Of a stretch of DNA of 35,485 nucleotides, positions 30,666 to 35,485 are shown in pieces. The notes under the pieces were generated by a model. The model was not told where the DNA came from. It did not search any database and saw nothing but the letters and a program-made list of their open reading frames with translations. Position 1 is the stretch's first letter. The number at the start of each line of letters is the position of its first letter. The position numbers and the translations under genes were made by a program. This DNA comes from Clostridia bacterium (GTDB lineage Bacteria > Bacillota > Clostridia > TANB77 > CAG-508): NCBI GenBank assembly GCA_022795075.1, contig JAAWGB010000016.1, positions 1 through 35,485 of the forward strand, given 5' to 3'.

Positions 30666-32297
30666 ATGATAACAACCTTACATATCAAAAACATAGGAAT
30701 TATTGAAGATATAATCATAGATTTTAATAAAGGATTAAATGTATTAACAGGAGAAACTGGAGCAGGAAAAACCTTAATCATAGATTCTTTGCAAATCATA
30801 TCAGGGGGAAGATTTTCAAAAGAAATGATACGAAAAGGAGAAAATCAATCTTTTGTAGAATTATGTATGTATGAACCACAAAATAAAAATGCTATAGATG
30901 GTAATATTATAGTTTCAAGAGAAATCAATTTAAATGGGAAAAACATGTGTAAAATCAATGGAAGAATGGTAACAGTAAATGAATTAAAAGAATTTATGAG
31001 TACATTCATTGAAATACATGGGCAAAATGACAATCAAAACTTATTAGAAAATAGAATGCACTTAAATTATTTAGATGGTTTTATAGGAGAAGAAATAGTT
31101 AATCAAAAACAAAAATATACAGAATTATATGAGCAATTTTGTGAAATCAAACAAGAATTAAAAAACAACTTTGGAGATGAAAAAGAAAAGCAAAGAAAAC
31201 TAGATTTATTGCAATATCAAATTAAGGAAATCGAAGTAGCTAAGTTGAAAGTAAACGAAGAAGAGGAATTAGAAGAAAAAAGAAAAATAATGGCAAATGC
31301 AGAAAAAATAACGCAAAATTTACAAGAAGCTGATACCTTAATTTCAGAAAGTGGAATTGACAGTATCAGTATGGCAATACGAGCATTAGAAAAAATTGAA
31401 CAAATTGACAGTAAATATGAAACAGTTTCCAATCAGCTAAAAAGTATTTATTACGAATTACAAGAATTAGCAAGAGATGTAAGCAATTATAAAAGTGACC
31501 TAGATTTCAATGAAGAAGAAAGAGATTTAATAGAAGAAAGATTAAATCTAATCAATTCTTTAAAAAGAAAATATGGTAATACCATACAAGAGATATTAAA
31601 CTATCAACAAACTATCCAAGAAGAAGTAGAACATATTGAAAATAAAGAAGAATACAATAGCAAACTAAGAGAAAAGCAAAATCAAATAGAAGAAAAGATG
31701 AAATTATTAGCCAATCAAATACATAAAATAAGGAAAAATAGAGCCAATGATTTAAGTAGAAAAATCAATCAAGAATTAGAAGAACTAGAAATGAAACATG
31801 CAAAAATTAATGTAAAAGTCACCTATTTAGAAAACGAATATCTAAAAACTGGAAAAGATGAGGTTACTTTTTATATTGTAACCAATAAAGGAGAAGAAGA
31901 AAAAGAATTAGCAAAAATAGCATCAGGAGGAGAAATGTCAAGAACCATGTTAGCCATTAAAAAGGTATTGGCAGATAGTGATGAAATGCCAATTCTTGTA
32001 TTTGATGAAATTGATACAGGAATTAGTGGAAAAGCAGCCAATTCAGTAGCTAATAAATTAAAAAGAATTGCCAATCGCCATCAAGTTATGTGTATTTCGC
32101 ATTTACCAAATATTGCTGCTATGGCAGATTACAATTATTTTATTAGTAAAGAAATTTATCAAGACAGAACCAAAACACAAATAAAATTATTACAAGAAGA
32201 TGAAGTTATTGAAGAAATAGCAAGAATTTCAGCTGGAGAGATAAATGAAGTAAGTATGCAGTATGCCTATGAATTAAGAAATAAGAAAGCCTGCTAA
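30666..32297 (+). CDS. recN: DNA repair protein RecN
   Basis: LTGETGAGKTLIIDSLQIISGGR, EIHGQNDNQNLL, ASGGEMSRTMLAIK, VFDEIDTGISG. Confidence 0.96.
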   Translation: MITTLHIKNIGIIEDIIIDFNKGLNVLTGETGAGKTLIIDSLQIISGGRFSKEMIRKGENQSFVELCMYEPQNKNAIDGNIIVSREINLNGKNMCKINGRMVTVNELKEFMSTFIEIHGQNDNQNLLENRMHLNYLDGFIGEEIVNQKQKYTELYEQFCEIKQELKNNFGDEKEKQRKLDLLQYQIKEIEVAKLKVNEEEELEEKRKIMANAEKITQNLQEADTLISESGIDSISMAIRALEKIEQIDSKYETVSNQLKSIYYELQELARDVSNYKSDLDFNEEERDLIEERLNLINSLKRKYGNTIQEILNYQQTIQEEVEHIENKEEYNSKLREKQNQIEEKMKLLANQIHKIRKNRANDLSRKINQELEELEMKHAKINVKVTYLENEYLKTGKDEVTFYIVTNKGEEEKELAKIASGGEMSRTMLAIKKVLADSDEMPILVFDEIDTGISGKAANSVANKLKRIANRHQVMCISHLPNIAAMADYNYFISKEIYQDRTKTQIKLLQEDEVIEEIARISAGEINEVSMQYAYELRNKKAC

Positions 32298-32370
32298 ATG
32301 GTGCAAAGCTCCTTTTTTTGCATAAAGTAGAAAAAAATGGATAAAATGAAAAAAGAAGGGAGAGGTAACC

Positions 32371-33642
32371 ATGAAAGATTTTTTAGAAATATTAGATGTG
32401 CAAGCATTAGAGATTTTAGATTCTAGAGGAAATCCAACCATTCAAGTAGAAGTTGTAACAGAAGGTGGCTTTCGAGGAGTAGCTTCTGTGCCATCAGGAG
32501 CATCGACAGGAAGTTTTGAGGCAGTGGAATTACGAGATGGGGACAAAGGAAGATATTTTGGAAAAGGCGTACAAAAAGCAGTAGAAAATGTGAATAAAAA
32601 GATAGCAAAAAAAATAATTGGAATGAATGCTTATGAACAAAGAAAAATTGATCAAGAATTAGTAAAATTAGATGATACACCCAATAAGTCAAATTTAGGT
32701 GCCAATAGTTTATTAGGTGTATCATTAGCAGTGGCAAAAGCAGCAGCTGATTCTTTGAATATGGAATTATATCAATATATAGGAGGAATTCAAGCAAAAG
32801 AATTACCAGTTCCAATGATGAATATTTTAAATGGTGGAAAACATTCTGAAAATAATATTAGCATTCAAGAATTTATGATTATGCCAGTAGGAGAAATAAC
32901 TTTTCAAGAAAGATTAAAAAGAGGAGTGGAAGTGTATCATACCTTAAAAAAAGTCTTAAAAGAAAAAGGATATGATGTGGGAGTTGGAGATGAAGGAGGA
33001 TTTGCTCCTAATTTAGAAAATGAAGAACAAGCCTTAGATTTGATTATAGAAGCAATTAAGAAGGCAGGTTATGAACCAGGAAAAGACATCGTATTAGCTT
33101 TAGACATAGCCAGTACAGAAATGTATGATGAAGCCCAGAAAATAGGAAAAGAAGGATATTATTTTTGGAAGACAGATCATATGAAAACCAAACAGGAAAT
33201 GGTACAATATGTTACTCAGTTATGTGAAAAATATCCAATTGTTTCTGTAGAAGATGGTTTGGCAGAAGAAGATTGGGATAGTTGGAAAGAATTAACCAAA
33301 CAAATAGGAGATAAAGTGCAATTAGTAGGAGATGACTTATTTGTAACAAATCCAAAACGATTAAGAAATGGAATTGAAAAAAACATAGCCAATAGTATTT
33401 TGATTAAGCCAAATCAAATTGGAACATTAACAGAAACATTAGATACTGTTTATCTAGCAAAAAGTAATGAATATAAAACCGTTATTTCTCATCGTTCAGG
33501 AGAAACAGATGATACAACAATTGCCGATATAGCGGTTGCTGTTAATGGTGGTCAAATAAAAACAGGAGCACCATGTCGAATTGATAGAGTAGCTAAATAT
33601 AATAGACTTTTGAAGATTGAATCAGAATTAAATATTTTATAA
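32371..33642 (+). CDS. eno: Enolase
   Basis: [65 protein letters not shown]. Confidence 0.97.
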   Translation: MKDFLEILDVQALEILDSRGNPTIQVEVVTEGGFRGVASVPSGASTGSFEAVELRDGDKGRYFGKGVQKAVENVNKKIAKKIIGMNAYEQRKIDQELVKLDDTPNKSNLGANSLLGVSLAVAKAAADSLNMELYQYIGGIQAKELPVPMMNILNGGKHSENNISIQEFMIMPVGEITFQERLKRGVEVYHTLKKVLKEKGYDVGVGDEGGFAPNLENEEQALDLIIEAIKKAGYEPGKDIVLALDIASTEMYDEAQKIGKEGYYFWKTDHMKTKQEMVQYVTQLCEKYPIVSVEDGLAEEDWDSWKELTKQIGDKVQLVGDDLFVTNPKRLRNGIEKNIANSILIKPNQIGTLTETLDTVYLAKSNEYKTVISHRSGETDDTTIADIAVAVNGGQIKTGAPCRIDRVAKYNRLLKIESELNIL

Positions 33643-33712
33643 AATAAATACAATAAAAGATGAGAAAGTTTTAAATAAAAATTTCATAATATATATGGTA
33701 TTTTTTGAGATA

Positions 33713-33752
33713 AAGGAAAAGGAACATTCATATGAAATATTCCTTTTCTTTT
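33713..33752. terminator. Terminator between convergent eno and VWA gene
   Basis: AAAGGAAAAGGAACATT...AAATATTCCTTTTCTTTT hairpin plus T-rich tail. Confidence 0.7.
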
Positions 33753-33813
33753 AAATTGTGTACTTGTATGGAAAGATTTTCAATTTTTCTATACAAAATC
33801 CATATTTTTAACA

Positions 33814-35172
33814 TTAATTCATTTTGTTATGAAGAATGATTAATTTAATGATTGAATAGATAAACAATCCACCAATTACAATAGAAAGACTAATAAAAGT
33901 AATAGTTCCTGCTTTTGGTAATACAACAGGTGGTTCTGTTAATTTGATTTTTGGTGAAATATCAGATGTTTTTGTTTGTTTATTATCATTAAAGTCAGTA
34001 TAATCTATATCAACCTTTTGATTAGTATTTAATATTTTATTAACAATGGAACTATCAAAGTTTTCTTTTAATTTTAATTTGTATTGAACAGTTGCTGTTT
34101 GTCCACTTGCTAATTCAGGAATAGTCCAAGTGATGGAATTGTTAGTTGTATCGATAGTAGCAGTAATATTTCCAATACTTGCTTTTGAAAGATAGGCAAA
34201 GTTAAAGTTTTGAACAATTTCTTTTGGGAAATAGTCTACAATAGTAATATCTTTTAGTGTTTTTTCAATTGGCATTAAGGCACGATAGATATCTTCTGTA
34301 ATGGTTTTTTCAATAGCATCATCTGTTACATAATAAAAAGTTCCAACAGTTGGATTAGTTTGTGTACCAAATACTTCTTTAATAATCTCACCAAATGTTT
34401 TGTCATTTACACTAGTAGTTTCAGATTCATTATCAATTCCTGTTAACATAGTAATAACTTCAATTCCTTTTGCTTCTAAATCTTTTAGTGCTTGAGTTGT
34501 TTTAGTAATGACTGTATCAGAATAATAATCGGTACAATCTATTGCTACATTAGGAACGCCATCTGTCAATACAATTATATATTTATTGTTATCTTCGTTT
34601 GAAAACTGTTGACTAGCTAGTAAAAGTCCAGATTGTAAATTAGTTTTAGGTCCAAGTGTTTCTATATTTGAAATAGCATTACTAAGAGCAGTTGGATCAT
34701 CACTTAATGGTGAAACAACAGAGGCATCTTGAGCGGTTCCTTCTGTACCTGTAATTCCTTCTGAAGAAATTACTTGGTTAGTTGAAAATTTAACAACTCC
34801 TATTTTTAAACTAGTATTATTTTCTAAAAGACTAGAAATTAAAGCATTGGCTGAGTTGAAAATTAAGTCCTTTCTAGTTGTGTTTCCAGCAACTGGGGTA
34901 GTCATACTATTTGAATCATCTAGTACTAACATAATTTCGCCAGTTGGTTTATCTGCTATTTCTTCATTTGTAACTTGTAATTGTAAAGTTACTTCTTTGT
35001 TGGCTAAATCTTTATGAATTAGTTTTTTTTCAAATTTTGAATTTTCTCCTAATGAAATGGTACAAATTGGTTCTTCTACAACGTTCATAGTAACAGTACT
35101 ATAAGAGGCAAAAGAAACATTGGCTATTAAAATCATGATTAGGAATAATCCAATTGAAATTTTATTTTTCAT
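33814..35172 (-). CDS. VWA-domain surface protein with signal peptide and LPKAG-type cell-wall-sorting-like tail
   Basis: MIDAS LVLDDSNSM, VLTDGVPN; C-terminal LPKAG + hydrophobic helix + short basic tail. Confidence 0.85.
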   Translation of the reverse strand: MKNKISIGLFLIMILIANVSFASYSTVTMNVVEEPICTISLGENSKFEKKLIHKDLANKEVTLQLQVTNEEIADKPTGEIMLVLDDSNSMTTPVAGNTTRKDLIFNSANALISSLLENNTSLKIGVVKFSTNQVISSEGITGTEGTAQDASVVSPLSDDPTALSNAISNIETLGPKTNLQSGLLLASQQFSNEDNNKYIIVLTDGVPNVAIDCTDYYSDTVITKTTQALKDLEAKGIEVITMLTGIDNESETTSVNDKTFGEIIKEVFGTQTNPTVGTFYYVTDDAIEKTITEDIYRALMPIEKTLKDITIVDYFPKEIVQNFNFAYLSKASIGNITATIDTTNNSITWTIPELASGQTATVQYKLKLKENFDSSIVNKILNTNQKVDIDYTDFNDNKQTKTSDISPKIKLTEPPVVLPKAGTITFISLSIVIGGLFIYSIIKLIILHNKMN

Positions 35173-35305
35173 AATAAATACACTCCTTTATTAATTCTTA
35201 CATTCTACATTTTAGCACAAGAAATAAGAAAATACAAGTATTTATAACATTTCAATTTTATGACAAAAGGTAATTAATTTTAAATAGGGAAGTTAAAAAA
35301 ATTCT

Positions 35306-35340
35306 AGTGAATGGTAACCTGTTTTCGGTTACCGTTCACT
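35306..35340. repeat. Perfect-stem hairpin repeat (14-bp arms)
   Basis: AGTGAATGGTAACC-TGTTTTC-GGTTACCGTTCACT (one T.G wobble). Confidence 0.8.
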
Positions 35341-35414
35341 GAGAATAAATTAGATGATTCAAAGACTACAATAGCAATATTTATTCAGATTTTCGGTTAC
35401 CCTACATGACGCTA

Positions 35415-35484
35415 AGAAATATTAAAAATACAGCTGAACGATACCCGAAAACAGGACCCTTTCACCTGTATTTTAAATATTTCT
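35415..35484. repeat. Inverted repeat reaching the window edge
   Basis: AGAAATATTAAAAATACAG / CTGTATTTTAAATATTTCT, 18 of 19 complementary. Confidence 0.75.
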
Positions 35485-35485
35485 A

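Noticed and set aside
32423-32815. Long minus-strand ORFs antisense to eno, ftsH, recN and others
   Set aside because: Low-complexity Leu/Phe/Ser-rich shadows of coding AT-rich genes.

Overview
The window is 35.5 kb of low-GC DNA, most likely from a Firmicutes/Clostridia-type genome; I infer this from gene content and codon usage, with no database check. Backbone genes: ftsE-ftsX, two tandem coiled-coil/M23 peptidases, ctpA-like S41 protease, pgsA, greA, deoD (minus strand), pyrG, two identical tRNA-Gly(TCC), femAB-like, alr, a DUF1189-like membrane protein, ftsH, prmC, whiA, hemW, recN and eno. An accessory block at about 10.5-19 kb holds a large serine recombinase with a frameshift and an apparent ATA start, an ORF6N/PLD-like protein, a tandem-GNAT protein, a HAD hydrolase, a tocopherol-cyclase-like protein and decayed ORFs. 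The strongest candidate for unusual biology is at 28970-30398: a pilin-like gene whose last ~160 bp looks like the variable region of a diversity-generating retroelement (DGR) target. That segment has about 47% GC against about 30% just upstream (hand count), runs of NNY codons, and a C-type-lectin/FGE-like '...RGSY...FSFRVVLAGV' end. No reverse transcriptase or template repeat is visible here, so any DGR would act in trans. Other notable items: a ~425-bp structure with 79-bp inverted-repeat arms, each carrying an outward promoter, between deoD and pyrG; a family of GGGGACG-type hairpins; structured repeats at 30.5 and 35.3 kb that share a direct half and an inverted half; and a VWA surface protein with an LPKAG sortase-like tail. 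At least five genes carry apparent single-nucleotide frameshifts, including the conserved genes ftsX and whiA. Assembly or sequencing indels must therefore be excluded before any frameshift is treated as biology.
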